64,000 bases of DNA from Manihot esculenta. Its lineage: Eukaryota > Streptophyta > Magnoliopsida > Malpighiales > Euphorbiaceae. Made by a program: the position numbers and the translations under genes. Positions within the stretch are counted from its first letter, which is position 1, and every line of letters begins with the position of its first letter. Shown here piece by piece: positions 49,041 to 59,060 of the stretch. The notes under the pieces were generated by a model, which made no database searches, was not told the DNA's origin, and was given only the letters and a program-made list of their open reading frames with translations. The DNA lies in assembly GCF_001659605.2 (NCBI RefSeq), contig NC_035176.2, forward strand, positions 30,808,716-30,872,715, read 5' to 3'.

Positions 49041-50206
49041 AATCCATGCCCTTGTATGAGGGACCTCCTCATATGTCCACCATACATGAGCACGTTGCCT
49101 TCAGCCCTCAATAGTGCCTCAGCAACATACTCCTCGTCTTTGTGGCTAGATGCCTTCGCCAACCTCTCAGTCTCGTACCTACTTTGCTCCACCTCGAGCA
49201 TCATTGCCTATGCCATCTACTCGACTCGGTGAACTACATCCCTAGGACTTCAAACTACTTCAATGGGACCCAAGTCCACGGCACTATCCACCTTTTTCAT
49301 AGGTGATCGCTATCTCAGCAACTCCAAACCATGGTCCACATATTCCTCTAGGTCCTTCATCACTAAACACAATGGGTATCCGCTCCCCATCCGTCAAAGC
49401 ACACACACCCGCTGCACATACAAGCACCCAAAAATAGCGTACCGGCGAGACTCCTTGTCCCCTTGCACCATCACAACAAGATAGCTCCTCCTTAAGCACA
49501 CACTCATCTCATCTCCCAAATACTCTCCTCAACAACTCATTCTCTTTCCTAGGAATAGCACACCATAAGATAGGAAAGACATCCAAAACTCATCTCATCG
49601 CATGACTCTCTCGATGGCTCGGTCCAAGGCTCATCGTATCTCCTCACGAACCTCGGCCACAAATGACTCGAGTTTTAAGGTGCGAGATTCCACCTCCTCG
49701 AATCTCTCCACATCAATGAGGCGCACTTGCACTCCAACAAACCTTAACTCAAAGTCCCCTAACTCCACACTCACTCGGTTAGGCTCCTTTTGACTCCATC
49801 CTTCCCCTCTTTATATCGCCATCATGCTCCAATCCTCTTAAGAGTGATCTTGCCAACAACCTCCTCAATCGGGCTTGACCTCGTTGGCAAAAACTTCCTT
49901 CAATGGCAAACCTCCTCCAACAACCAACCAACAGGTGGGGTACCAAGCACTCACCTAGCTTGGCAACACGTGGGTAAACTAGCCTGTTCACTTCCAACTT
50001 CAACTCAACCCAAACTCAACTTCCACTCGAAGCAACCCTAAACTCTTGCCAACTCTTCAAAGACTTAGTCCTACCAACCAACTCGCCTTGAAGAACTCGG
50101 CTAAGCAAACCAACAGTTCAGACTCCAACTCGCCTCCAACACAGCCGTCTTTAAAGCTACCTCGCCTCAAAGAACTAGCTCTCCACAGACGACATTGGCC
50201 CTAATT
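49041..50206 (-). other. Interior of the LTR element
   Basis: About 1.17 kb lies between purine tract and primer site. Minus-strand reading gives several broken frames (for example 49284-49499 and 49779-50003) rich in charged residues, with no motif of gag, protease, reverse transcriptase or integrase that I can name. A decayed gag remnant is possible. Confidence 0.45.
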
Positions 50207-50218
50207 GATTTGATGCCA
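50207..50218 (-). other. Primer-binding-site-like motif
   Basis: TGGCATCAAATC on the minus strand lies 2 nt inside the LTR end. It matches 9 of 12 bases of TGGTATCAGAGC, the usual plant primer site complementary to initiator tRNA-Met. Confidence 0.55.
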
Positions 50219-50220
50219 CC

Positions 50221-51515
50221 TATCACGTCCCTTGTGAATTGGCAACGTAATTGCGCCAATCTCAAGTTCACGTGCGGCACTTAGCTTTCTCCCAAGACTA
50301 AGTTAGCCTCACCACCAAGTGCCAAACAAGCTCAATCCAAGGAGCTATAAGGCTACGAGACTCACTCTAGCATACCTAAAGAGCTCCAGGTCAAAGAGCA
50401 GTACAAGCAGAAGCAACGTAACAGTTGAGATGGTTGGAAAGGATTGTGGAATATTAGGGAAGACGTTGGAAGTTTCCACCATTAAGCAAGAGGCTAAAAT
50501 GGGTGAAGGAAGCTAAACATAACTTAAGGAAGAATCATTTGGGAAAAAATCAACTTCATTATACTTGGGAGAAATTACAAGGCAAATATTATAGAAAATC
50601 CCAAAAAAACTAGTCCAAAGGCTTTACAAATGGTGCCTAAGAGTACTTAGAGGCATTTTTGAGTGGGAGGCTTGTTCTTGCTTCCAAATGAGTCATGTTG
50701 GTGTATCTATAGGCAATTGGGGCTGAATCACTGCCAAAAACATGTAGCTGACGCGTTTCCATTCATCTGGCCCGTTTTGAGGCGATTTGGGCACACTTGG
50801 CAACTTTTAGAAATTTATGGGTAATTTTGGTAGTGAATCTCGTTTCTTGCCTGGAACGAGTCCGTAAGCGCTGCACGCCACACGTTCCAGCACTTGTGCC
50901 GTTCACGTGTCCCCCGCCTAGAAGCTTCGCACGCCTTCCAGTGCTCGATTGTACCCCATTTGTGTGTGGCACTGTTGCACTGCCTTACTGTTCACGCCAC
51001 CTTACTATTGCCTGGACGAACCTCACTTGTACATCTGCCCCAGCATGAACCTCACTTGCATGCAATGAACCTCTCTTGCTTGCATGCTTGCCTAGCGTCC
51101 CCACGCACGCGCCTTTGTGCCCCAGCATGCCTAGTGTGCGCCTTCTCCCCCGCAGCTCTTAGCCTCGCATGCCAATTGAACCTCACTTGGCGCTCCATAG
51201 GACTACCATGCACGCTGGCCTACCTTGCTTGCTGGGTAGTCCACTTGGCCTAATCCCTAAGTGAACCTTGGCTGCTGGCAATCCCGGTCCAACTCCCAAA
51301 TCGTGTCGATCACCAATGGCACTCACGAGCCCAAAACACTTGTTGATTGGCCAATCCACCCCGATCGACTTTCTCTCCTCAACGAACATAGTTGGCTCGT
51401 TTCACCATACTTGAGCAATCTAATATGCCCTCATGCCCACTTGGCTCCAACACACCAATTGACTAATTTATCCAATAAAAATGGGAGCTTCGGTGTCTCC
51501 AATAAGACCTCGTCA
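50221..51515 (-). repeat. LTR (5' LTR in element orientation)
   Basis: This is the right long terminal repeat, collinear with 47797-49025 but longer by about 66 bp through small indels. Its terminal dinucleotide has decayed (TA instead of TG on the plus strand). The position equivalent to the TATA box is also changed (about 50702-50711), so this promoter is probably dead. Confidence 0.72.
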
Positions 51516-51621
51516 CAAAAGGCTGCAAAACTGAAAATGCGGTGCATTAGATTGGAGCCTATAAAGGGAAGGACCCAAAAGCTTTTAGGCCAATTGTTGA
51601 AATCAACTTGCTCATGTCCGT
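51516..51621. other. Short spacer between two retroelements
   Basis: Single-copy-looking sequence of 106 bp lies between the LTR element and the outer solo LTR. No feature is seen. Confidence 0.4.
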
Positions 51622-52373
51622 TGTGAGGACTCGGGAGCCGCCTCTAGGGATATAGCCGCTCAGGTGCTCATTTGACTAGCTTATCTCGTTACTTACATCT
51701 CCCGGTTCGATACTCACTTCACTTGTGGCCGGCGCTAGGATCCGGATCAGCTTAAGGCCGCCGAGACCCGTAGCAAGCCTAACATACCTCCTGTATACCT
51801 GTTAAATCCCATACATGATCATACATATATATAAAAATTTAAACTTTTTTTTTCTTTCATTCACCAAGCTTAACCTGTGCATGCACAAACTCATAACCAT
51901 AAAACCCCACACTGGAGCCCTCATCAAATGCTCCAATGGGGTAACATATCATACATTAAGCTTGGTTTACATAAACATCAATAAAACATTTCATTAAAAG
52001 ATCATGTACCAAAAAGGGATTACCATACACTAGGGCCAAGCACAATTATATCCTCAATACAATTCTTTACATTACATCACATTATAACATTTTACAATAC
52101 ATGTCCACATCTAACTATTACATAAAACATGACTCCTTTACTCTTGTTGACTTCCTGGTCTATCCCGTGCCTGCAAACCTGGGGGTTAAGGGAATGGGGT
52201 GAGCTACTAGAGCCCAGTGAGCAGAATAATAAAACATTATATTAAAATTCATGCTTTCATGAAATGCATCACATCACAAACAATTCACATTAAAGATGAA
52301 CTTGTCACCAATAGCCCTCTACATTTCCAATAGTGCCAGAACGTGGAATGGGTCCTGGTCTTTCTCTTACCTA

Positions 52374-52378
52374 ACATA
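52374..52378. other. Target-site duplication ACATA (left)
   Basis: The pentamer directly abuts the inner LTR start TGTAACG. It is repeated exactly at 54683-54687 directly after the inner LTR end ATTACA. Confidence 0.85.
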
Positions 52379-53013
52379 TGTAACGATCCGAAAATTGGAC
52401 CGCTACCGGCGCTAGGATCCAGATCGGCTTAAGGCCGCCGGGACCCGTAGCAAGCCTGACATGTAACCTGTAAACCTGTTTAATCCCATACATGATCAAC
52501 AAACATACATAAAAATTTAAAACTTATCTTTCATACATTCTATCATACACCAAACTCAACCTGTGCATGCACTGAACATAGCCATAATTATAAACTTGAC
52601 CCCTCTGTGGGATCTCATCAATGCCCCCAATGGGTGGCATACCAAGTGTTGAGTTGGCTAAACATAGTCATCAATAAACATTAAGATCATGTATCAAAAG
52701 GGATTACAATATACTATAGTCAAGCACACTTCTAACCTTAATATCGTTACATTACATATCTATACATCATTATACAATCTGTCATGTCCACATTCTAACT
52801 ATTACATACATAGGACTTCATTACTCTTCTGGACTTCTCTGTCTAACCCGTACCTGCAAACCTGGGAAATTTGGGAGAGGGGTGAGCTACTAGAGCCCAG
52901 TGAGCAGAATCATAAAGCATTTAAAACACATGTTATCATGGAATGCATCACATCACAACTAATCATATCAAGGATGAACTTGTCACCATTCAGCCCTCTA
53001 CATATTCCAATCA

Positions 53014-53160
53014 TGCCAGGGGCGTAGTGCAGGCCACACCTGGTCTTTCTCTTATACATAACATAACATACATAATCCATGGTGCCGGGGGCGTAGTGCA
53101 GGCCACGTCCGGTCTTTCTCTTACATAGTGCCAGGGGCGTAGTGCAGGCCACACTTGGAC
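53014..53160. repeat. Tandem minirepeat in the inner LTR
   Basis: Three units, each starting near GTGCC(A/G)GGGGCGTAGTGCAG and ending in a GGTCTTTCTCTTA-like stretch, start at about 53014, 53082 and 53129. The outer LTR has related but different units (GTGCCAGGGACGTAGAATGG) at about 54703 and 54749, and one at 52333. Confidence 0.75.
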
Positions 53161-53573
53161 TTCCATACCATATCATCATGTCATAACATATGAGGGCTAA
53201 CGGATCATTCAACATTCATCCACATCAACAACATATTATGCAATGCAACATATTCGTGATTTCTAATGCAAACAACCTAAAATATCACATGGCATCCGTG
53301 ATGCATGAACATGCTCAAAACTGATTTATTTACTTGAAACATAAGAAGTTATTCTACTCACCTCTGGCTAGCTCTGACACTGACTGAAGCAACTGACTCA
53401 CTGCTGGGGTCTTCGGTTCCTCGGGTCCGAACCTACACAGGTGGACTCAAATGAGGGACCAAACAACTAGAACATAACTCTAAAAACATCCCCCAAAAAC
53501 CCCCTAAAACATCATGAAACAACCATAGAAGAACATGCAAAGGAGGCCTGGACAGGGCACTTTCAGCGGCAGG

Positions 53574-53780
53574 TTCGGCGGCCGAAAGTCCCTCCAGAGC
53601 CGAAAGTCAGGCAGGTTCGGCGGCACCTTCGGCGGCCGAAACTCCCAGACAGAGGCGAAACTCATGCATGTTCGGCGGCACTTTCGGCGGCCGAAACTCC
53701 CAGACAGAGACGAAAGTCTCCTTTCGGGGGCAAGCTTCGGCAGCCGAAGGCTGCCTCCACAAGAGGGTTCGGCGGCCGAA
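53574..53780. repeat. Palindrome array A in the inner LTR
   Basis: The 13-mer TTCGGCGGCCGAA (arms TTCGGC / GCCGAA, one central G) occurs at 53574, 53628, 53683 and 53768. Related half-sites (TTCGGCGGCA, TTCGGCTGCC) lie between them. The equivalent outer-LTR array has copies at 55205, 55259 and 55400. Confidence 0.9.
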
Positions 53781-54378
53781 AGTCCCTTCGGCTGCCGAAC
53801 CTGGTTTCTCCCAAAGGGCATAAACTTGGTTCAAACATGCACAAATGCCTCCAAACTCAAACCATCATGCATTTAGCTCAACCAAAACATGCATACAAGA
53901 TCCTAGGGGCCTCAAACTACCTTAAACCCCAACTACAACACATCAAACACACATTACAAGCCACATTGCTCAAAAACTCATCAAAAACCCATAAACTCAA
54001 CATAAGCTTACTCATGCATTTTCTACCCCATGAACTTGTATAAAACTTGTTTAAAACATAATGTAAGCTAGAGATCGACTCTTACCTCTTGAAGATCGGG
54101 AGTAGAGGCGATCTAACTTGGAGTTGGGAGAGATTTAGCTCCTTGGGTCTCCAAGTTCAAAACTTGCTCAAAACTTGAAAATCTTCAAAAGAAAGTAAAA
54201 ACTTGTGAAAATCTTGAAAGATCTGAAGGAAAAGACTCAAGATTGGTGAGAAACGGCGGAGAGCTCACCTTGGCCGACAATGGGAAGAAAACTCGCCCGT
54301 TTTCGGCTAAGGGACCCTTTTATAGTGGCTGGCCAGGCCACGTTCGGGGGCCGAATGTGCCTCCGCATGCATGCCATG

Positions 54379-54505
54379 TTCGGCGGCCGAACTTGAGGTT
54401 CGGCGGCCGAACCTGGACTCCCCTCATTTATGCCTTCAGGGGCCTAAAGCTCACCCGAAAAGCATGCATGTTCGGCGGCCGAACTTTGAGTTTCGGCGGC
54501 CGAAC
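54379..54505. repeat. Palindrome cassette, duplicated, in the inner LTR
   Basis: TTCGGCGGCCGAA occurs as two close pairs: 54379/54399 and 54472/54493. The outer LTR has only one such pair, at 56002/56022. The extra pair accounts for the about 90-bp greater distance from TATA box to LTR start in the inner copy. The array lies just downstream of the LTR start and upstream of the TATA box in minus orientation, where LTR enhancers usually lie. Confidence 0.85.
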
Positions 54506-54682
54506 CTGAGCTTTTCTCCAAGGTTGTTTTTATTCAAAAACTCATTTCCTCTTTACTTAAAATCATCAAAAACATTAAAACATTTCATGAAAAACATGGT
54601 TTTACCCTTCTAGAGGTCTCCGACATCCGAGATTCCACCGGACGGTAGGAATTCCGATACCGGAGTCTAGTCGGGTATTACA

Positions 54683-54687
54683 ACATA
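54683..54687. other. Target-site duplication ACATA (right)
   Basis: This is an exact copy of 52374-52378, directly following the inner LTR. Outer-LTR sequence resumes after it (TCATAACATTCC...), collinear with the equivalent place in the inner LTR. Confidence 0.85.
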
Positions 54688-56211
54688 TCATAACATTCCA
54701 AGGTGCCAGGGACGTAGAATGGGTCTTCCTGGACTTTCTCTTACATAGTGCCAGGGACGTAGAATGGGTCTTCCTGGACTTCCGTACCGTATCATCATCA
54801 TATCACCATATCATTTCATACGAGGGCTAATGGATCTTCCAATGTTCATCCACAACAACATCATATTATGCAATGCAACATATTCGTGAATTCTAATGCA
54901 AACAACCTAATATATCTCATGGCATTCATGATGCATGAACATGCTCAAAATTGATTTATTTGTTTTGAAACATAAAGATTCATTCTACTCACCTCAAGCT
55001 AGCTCTGAAAAGACACTGAAGCAGCTATCTCACTGCTGGGGTCCTCGGTTCCTCGGGTCCGAACCTACACAGGTGGACTCAAATGAGGAACCAAACATAT
55101 CTGAACATGACTCTAAACTATTCCCCAAAAACCCCCTAAAACACCTTAAAACAATCATAGAAAACATGCAAAGGAAGGCTGAACAGGGCACCTTCGGCGG
55201 CAGGTTCGGCGGCCGAAAGTCCCTCCAGAGCCGAAACTCAGCCATTTTCAGCAGCATCTTCGGCGGCCGAAAGTGGTTCCAGAGCCGAAACTCGTGCATG
55301 TTCGGCGGCACCTTCGGCAGCCGAAACTCCCTTCCAGAGCTGAAATTCTAACTTTCGGGGGCAGGGTTCGGCAGCCAAAAGCTTGCCTCCACAGGCAGGT
55401 TCGGCGGCCGAAAGTCCTTCGGCTGCCAAACCTGAGTTCTTCCAAAGGGGCAGAACTCAGCCTCCTCATGCACATTTTGCCTCCCAAACCTTTCAAACAT
55501 GCATTTAGCTATTTTACAATATGCATACACAAGCAAACAAGCATATAGGGGTCTCAAACTAACCTAAACCCCAACACAAACACATATAGCAACTCATACA
55601 ACACACATTATCCATAAACTCAACATTAATCTAAGCATGCATTTCTACCCCATAACCCCTCAAAACTTGTTTAAAACATACAAGAAAGGTAGGATCTAAG
55701 CTTACCTCTTGAAGATCGAGAGGAGAGACGATCCTAACTTGGAGATGGGAGAAATCTAGCTCCTTGGGTCTCCAAACTCTAAAACTTGATCTTAGCTTCA
55801 AAAATCTTCAAAACCAAGTTAAAACTTGTTAAAACTTGAAAGATTTGAGGAAAATTATCAAAACCAACCATGGGAGGGCATAGACTCACCGTTGGCCGAA
55901 AATAGGGGAGAAAACTCACCCATTTTGGGCCATGGGGCCTTTTATAGGTGGCTGGCCAGACCACCTTCGGAAGCCAAAGGTGACTCCAAAACTCATGCAT
56001 GTTCGGCGGCCGAACATGAGGTTCGGCGGCCGAACCTGGATTTCCCTCTATGGTCTTTTTCATTCAAAACTCATTTTCTTTCTTACTTAAAACCATAAAA
56101 TACATGAAAACATTTTATAAAAACATGTTTTTACCCTTCTAGAGGTTTCCGACATCCGAGATTCCACCGGACGGTAGGAATTCCGATACCGACATCTAGC
56201 CGAGTATTATA

Positions 56212-57024
56212 GCTTGCCTGCATGAGAGCTCCAGTTCACGAAAGAAAGAGATGCGAGCAGTACAACTGCACAATGGGAACGAGAGAATCTACATCATGTA
56301 TTTTCCTTAAACATTAAAAATTAGCTTATCGATTAAGTATAGTATATTTTTGTTATAGGAGTGTTATAAAGTTAAAATAAATTTGAGTAAGAAGTTAGTG
56401 ACCTCGATGTGGTAAGGCAAGAAGAGTTCAACAGTATCTCATTTTCTTTAGCCGGTAATTAAGGTAGGCCATCATTAGCATTCGAGTGAGAAAAAATCCG
56501 CCATCCAAATTAAGGAACAAGTCTTCTCTTTTTTTTTTTTTTTTTTTCACTTGAAAGAGTAAGTGAATTCTCTCGAAAACAATAAATTCAGCAAACTCGG
56601 AGAGAAAATTAACAAGAAAAATGAAAGAATGTTCTCTTTCAAGTTTTTAGAGAGAAAAAAAGAAATACCTTCTTATATATGTATATATTTTTTGAGAGGA
56701 TTATTTGCATATGTATTCTATAAATAAATATGTGGAGTTTACTCAATTTTCCAGTTTGAATTAACCGTAAAAAGAATAAAAAATCATTTGTGAGCAAGGG
56801 ATTTTATCCATGTATTGCAAAATTTTTCTTATTCTAGGGTATATTGGCGTTTACATTGAACGTTGGCACACACGACATGAGGTCAAAGTGGTTAAACTGG
56901 CTGGATAGACATTGTCCGAACGACACCGTTAATTGCTCATAACAGCCCACAGTGGCCATTTTTAAGAAATTCATCAATCTCCAGTAGATGCTTCGTATTG
57001 TTCTTCACTATTGAGCTCATATCA
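56212..57024. other. Region upstream of the PPR gene
   Basis: This 0.8 kb contains a poly-T tract near 56529-56547 and a TATA-like TATAAATA at 56719-56726, about 300 bp upstream of the start codon. It leads into less AT-rich sequence from 56820. Apart from that possible promoter nothing is recognisable. Confidence 0.4.
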
Positions 57025-58464
57025 ATGGCATCGATGGTGCATCTTCAACACCCACGAAACCAAATGACATTTCCTCCTTCCGCTGGACCTAGAACCGCTA
57101 ATAAAATATCATACTCTCCTCCTTTCTCTTGTAGCCTTAAAATCTCTCCACCTTCTCGAAAGCGAAGTAAACTCAAGCCGCTTTGCTCCTACGCGGACTC
57201 CAAGGCCAACAACTCCCCTGCCAAGGTTTATCGCCGCCAGAAACGCAAAAACCCTCAAAAGGATTGGAAATTTAGCAATAATAATCAAAACGATAATGAC
57301 CCATTGCGTAGAATTTCCACAATTGTTCTTCCAACAGTTGATTTGATGAGTTTGTGCAAGGAAGGCAAGATTAAGGAAGCATTGGAGTATGTTGGTCAGG
57401 GTGCTTTTGCTGATTATGGTGTCTTTGGTGCTCTATTGGATTCATGTGGGAGTTTGAAGCTGCTTGATATGGGTAAACGGGTACATGAGTTATTGAAACA
57501 GTCACCGTTTGCAGGTGATATTGAAATGAACAACAAATTGATTAGAATGTACGGGAAGTGTGGGTGTATGGGAGATGCACGCCGGGTGTTTGATAGAATG
57601 CGGGAGAGGAATATGGGTTCTTGGCATTTATTGATGAGCGAGTATGCAGAGAATTGGCAGGGGGAAAATGGTCTTATGATGTTTGAGGAGATGAAAAAAG
57701 AGGGGTTACATCCCGATAAGGAGACTTTCGTGGCTGTCTTCGCAGCATGTTCTAGTGCAGGAGCTGTTGAAGAAGGTTTATTGCACTTTGAAGCAATGAG
57801 GAGTGAGTATGGTATCGCTCCAGGGATTGACCATTATCTTGGGGTAATTCATGTTCTGGGTAATGCTGGTCATTTGAGGGAAGCTGAGGAGTTAATTCAG
57901 AGAATGCCATTTGAGCCTACAGCGGAAGTTTGGAGGGCTCTGAGGAATTATGCCCGAATTCATGGAGATATTGAACTTGAAGATCGTGCTGAGGAATTGT
58001 TGGTTGCTGTTGATTCTTCTGAGCCCAATGCTGATATAATCCCGCTGCCTCAGAGGAAGAAACAATCTGCTACTAATATGTTGGAGGAGAAGAATAGGTT
58101 GGCTGAATATCGGTGTACCGAGCCCTACAGGGGAGAGGGGTATCAGATGGTGAAAGGTTTAAATGGGCAGATGAGAGAAGCAGGTTATGTTCCGGACACA
58201 AGATATGTGCTTCATGACATTGATGAGGAGGCAAAAGAGCAGGCCTTACTGTATCACAGTGAGCGCTTGGCCATTGCTTATGGTTTGATCAGTACTCCTG
58301 CAAGGCAAACTCTTAGAATCATGAAGAATCTTCGTATATGTGGCGACTGCCACAATGCAATAAAAATTATGTCAAGGATTGTTGGGAGGGAGCTTATTAT
58401 CAGGGACAACAAGCGGTTTCATCATTTCAAAGACGGCAAATGCTCTTGTGGGGATTACTGGTGA
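57025..58464 (+). CDS. Compact PPR-DYW protein, DYW2-like RNA editing factor
   Basis: A single-exon gene encodes 479 residues. The start is the ATG at 57025 (context ATCAATGGC); the frame extends further upstream only through non-ATG codons. Residues 1 to about 75 are rich in Ser, Pro, Lys and Arg with few acids, fitting an organelle targeting peptide. A short set of PPR-like repeats spans about 105-310. It is followed by E-type helices and a DYW deaminase-like domain with HSE (411-413), CGDCH (439-443), CSC (473-475) and the C-terminal DYW. HxE and CxxC are the zinc and catalytic residues of cytidine deaminases. The small number of repeats and the [10 protein letters not shown] and [15 protein letters not shown] stretches resemble Arabidopsis DYW2 (At2g15690). 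That protein supplies DYW activity in trans to E+-type PPR proteins in plastids and mitochondria. MEF8-like proteins are the alternative. The lack of introns is normal for PPR genes. Confidence 0.9.
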   Translation: MASMVHLQHPRNQMTFPPSAGPRTANKISYSPPFSCSLKISPPSRKRSKLKPLCSYADSKANNSPAKVYRRQKRKNPQKDWKFSNNNQNDNDPLRRISTIVLPTVDLMSLCKEGKIKEALEYVGQGAFADYGVFGALLDSCGSLKLLDMGKRVHELLKQSPFAGDIEMNNKLIRMYGKCGCMGDARRVFDRMRERNMGSWHLLMSEYAENWQGENGLMMFEEMKKEGLHPDKETFVAVFAACSSAGAVEEGLLHFEAMRSEYGIAPGIDHYLGVIHVLGNAGHLREAEELIQRMPFEPTAEVWRALRNYARIHGDIELEDRAEELLVAVDSSEPNADIIPLPQRKKQSATNMLEEKNRLAEYRCTEPYRGEGYQMVKGLNGQMREAGYVPDTRYVLHDIDEEAKEQALLYHSERLAIAYGLISTPARQTLRIMKNLRICGDCHNAIKIMSRIVGRELIIRDNKRFHHFKDGKCSCGDYW

Positions 58465-59060
58465 AAAATGTTACTGTTTGATGCCATACTGCTGTGATTA
58501 TATATGCCTTTAAGCATCATCTGTAGTTCATTACTATAACTTTTAGGGATTACAACATATTCAGGTGTCCATTGCTTGTAGTAGATTCCAAAAGTACATT
58601 AAATCGACAAGAAGTTGAGAGATTCACCTATAATGACATCCGTACACTGTTTATCAACTTTACATGAGAAATAATCCATGCAATCTGTTGTACAGAAACT
58701 TAAGCATCAGGAAGGTATATATTTCACTGCATATAAATTCACCATGCACAAAGCATTTGCACAACGCGGAGGAATGAAAATTCTTTATTGATGACAAAAG
58801 TAAAAAAATTATTCTATGTACAATGTACTCGCAACCTGTCCTGAGAGGATATACTCACATCCTTACGGAAAAATTACTTCTTATACAACATTTGCCACCA
58901 TAATATCTGCGAAACTACATGTACAAGTTTATTGAATGGGAGTTTGGATGGATGTTACCTATATGCTTGCTGGTGACATTACACAGCTTCAAAGAATTGA
59001 GTGAAAATTCTGAATTACTCAAGAATACTAAATGGGTCTATGAATTGGTAACTACATCAA
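58465..59060. other. Convergent 3' regions of PPR and CoA-carrier genes
   Basis: A 596-bp gap lies between convergent stop codons and probably consists mostly of the two 3' UTRs. The open frame at 58919-59104 partly overlaps the carrier's last exon on the other strand and has no features of its own. Confidence 0.5.

Larger units (their letters stand above)
47797..51515 (-). mobile_element. Small LTR retrotransposon, minus orientation, no polyprotein genes
   Basis: Two long direct repeats, 47797-49025 (1229 bp) and 50221-51515 (1295 bp), share many blocks, such as GTACAAGCAGAAGCAACGTA and AGTTTCCACCATTAAG. In minus orientation they begin TGACGAGG and end GGACATGACA (left copy) or GGACGTGATA (right copy). 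The 1195-bp interior begins with a primer-binding-site-like motif and ends with a purine tract, so the element runs right to left. The interior shows no integrase, reverse transcriptase or protease. Flanking pentamers AAAAA (47792-47796) and CAAAA (51516-51520) may be a mutated target duplication. The many LTR differences imply an old insertion. It is best described as a non-autonomous (LARD-like) or internally deleted copy, superfamily not determined. Confidence 0.75.
52379..54682 (-). mobile_element. Inner solo LTR inserted in the outer one
   Basis: This 2304-bp LTR begins TGTAACGATCCG and ends GGGTATTACA on the plus strand, with TG..CA termini. It is flanked by the exact 5-bp duplication ACATA. 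It is oriented on the minus strand, shown by a TATA box (CTATAAAAGG) at 54316-54325, about 360 nt from its TGTAATACCC start. It carries three tandem copies of a GTGCC(A/G)GGGGCGTAGTGCAGG unit (53014-53160) and eight TTCGGC-G-GCCGAA palindromes. Open frames such as 53535-53876 and 54243-54509 fall in these repeats and are not genes. No internal domain is present. Superfamily is not provable from an LTR alone; the size suits Ty3/Gypsy. Confidence 0.85.
51622..56211 (-). mobile_element. Outer solo LTR, split by a younger LTR of the same family
   Basis: The two parts are 51622-52378 and 54688-56211. Joined conceptually, and counting one copy of the duplicated pentamer, they make about 2.28 kb that is collinear with the inner LTR at 52379-54682. 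The plus strand begins TGTGAGGACTCGG and ends CCGAGTATTATA. In minus orientation it runs from TATAATACTCGG to CCGAGTCCTCACA, so one terminal base has mutated. A minus-strand TATA box (CTATAAAAGG) is at 55938-55947. No interior domain or partner LTR is present, so it is a solo LTR formed by LTR-LTR recombination. I found no target duplication at its outer borders. Confidence 0.75.

Noticed and set aside
48460..51626. Open frames of up to 121 codons in the smaller LTR element
   Set aside because: They fall in the LTRs, are not conserved in frame between the two LTR copies, and match no retroviral-type domain.
53504..55557. Many open frames of 60-138 codons on both strands in the LTRs
   Set aside because: They arise from GC-rich palindrome arrays without stop codons. 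The peptides are repeats of the same few residues.
51617..56216. Target duplication of the outer solo LTR
   Set aside because: The flanking pentamers TCCGT and GCTTG do not match, so no duplication is claimed.
56998..57024. Upstream extension of the PPR protein
   Set aside because: It begins with TTG; the first ATG, with good context, is at 57025.
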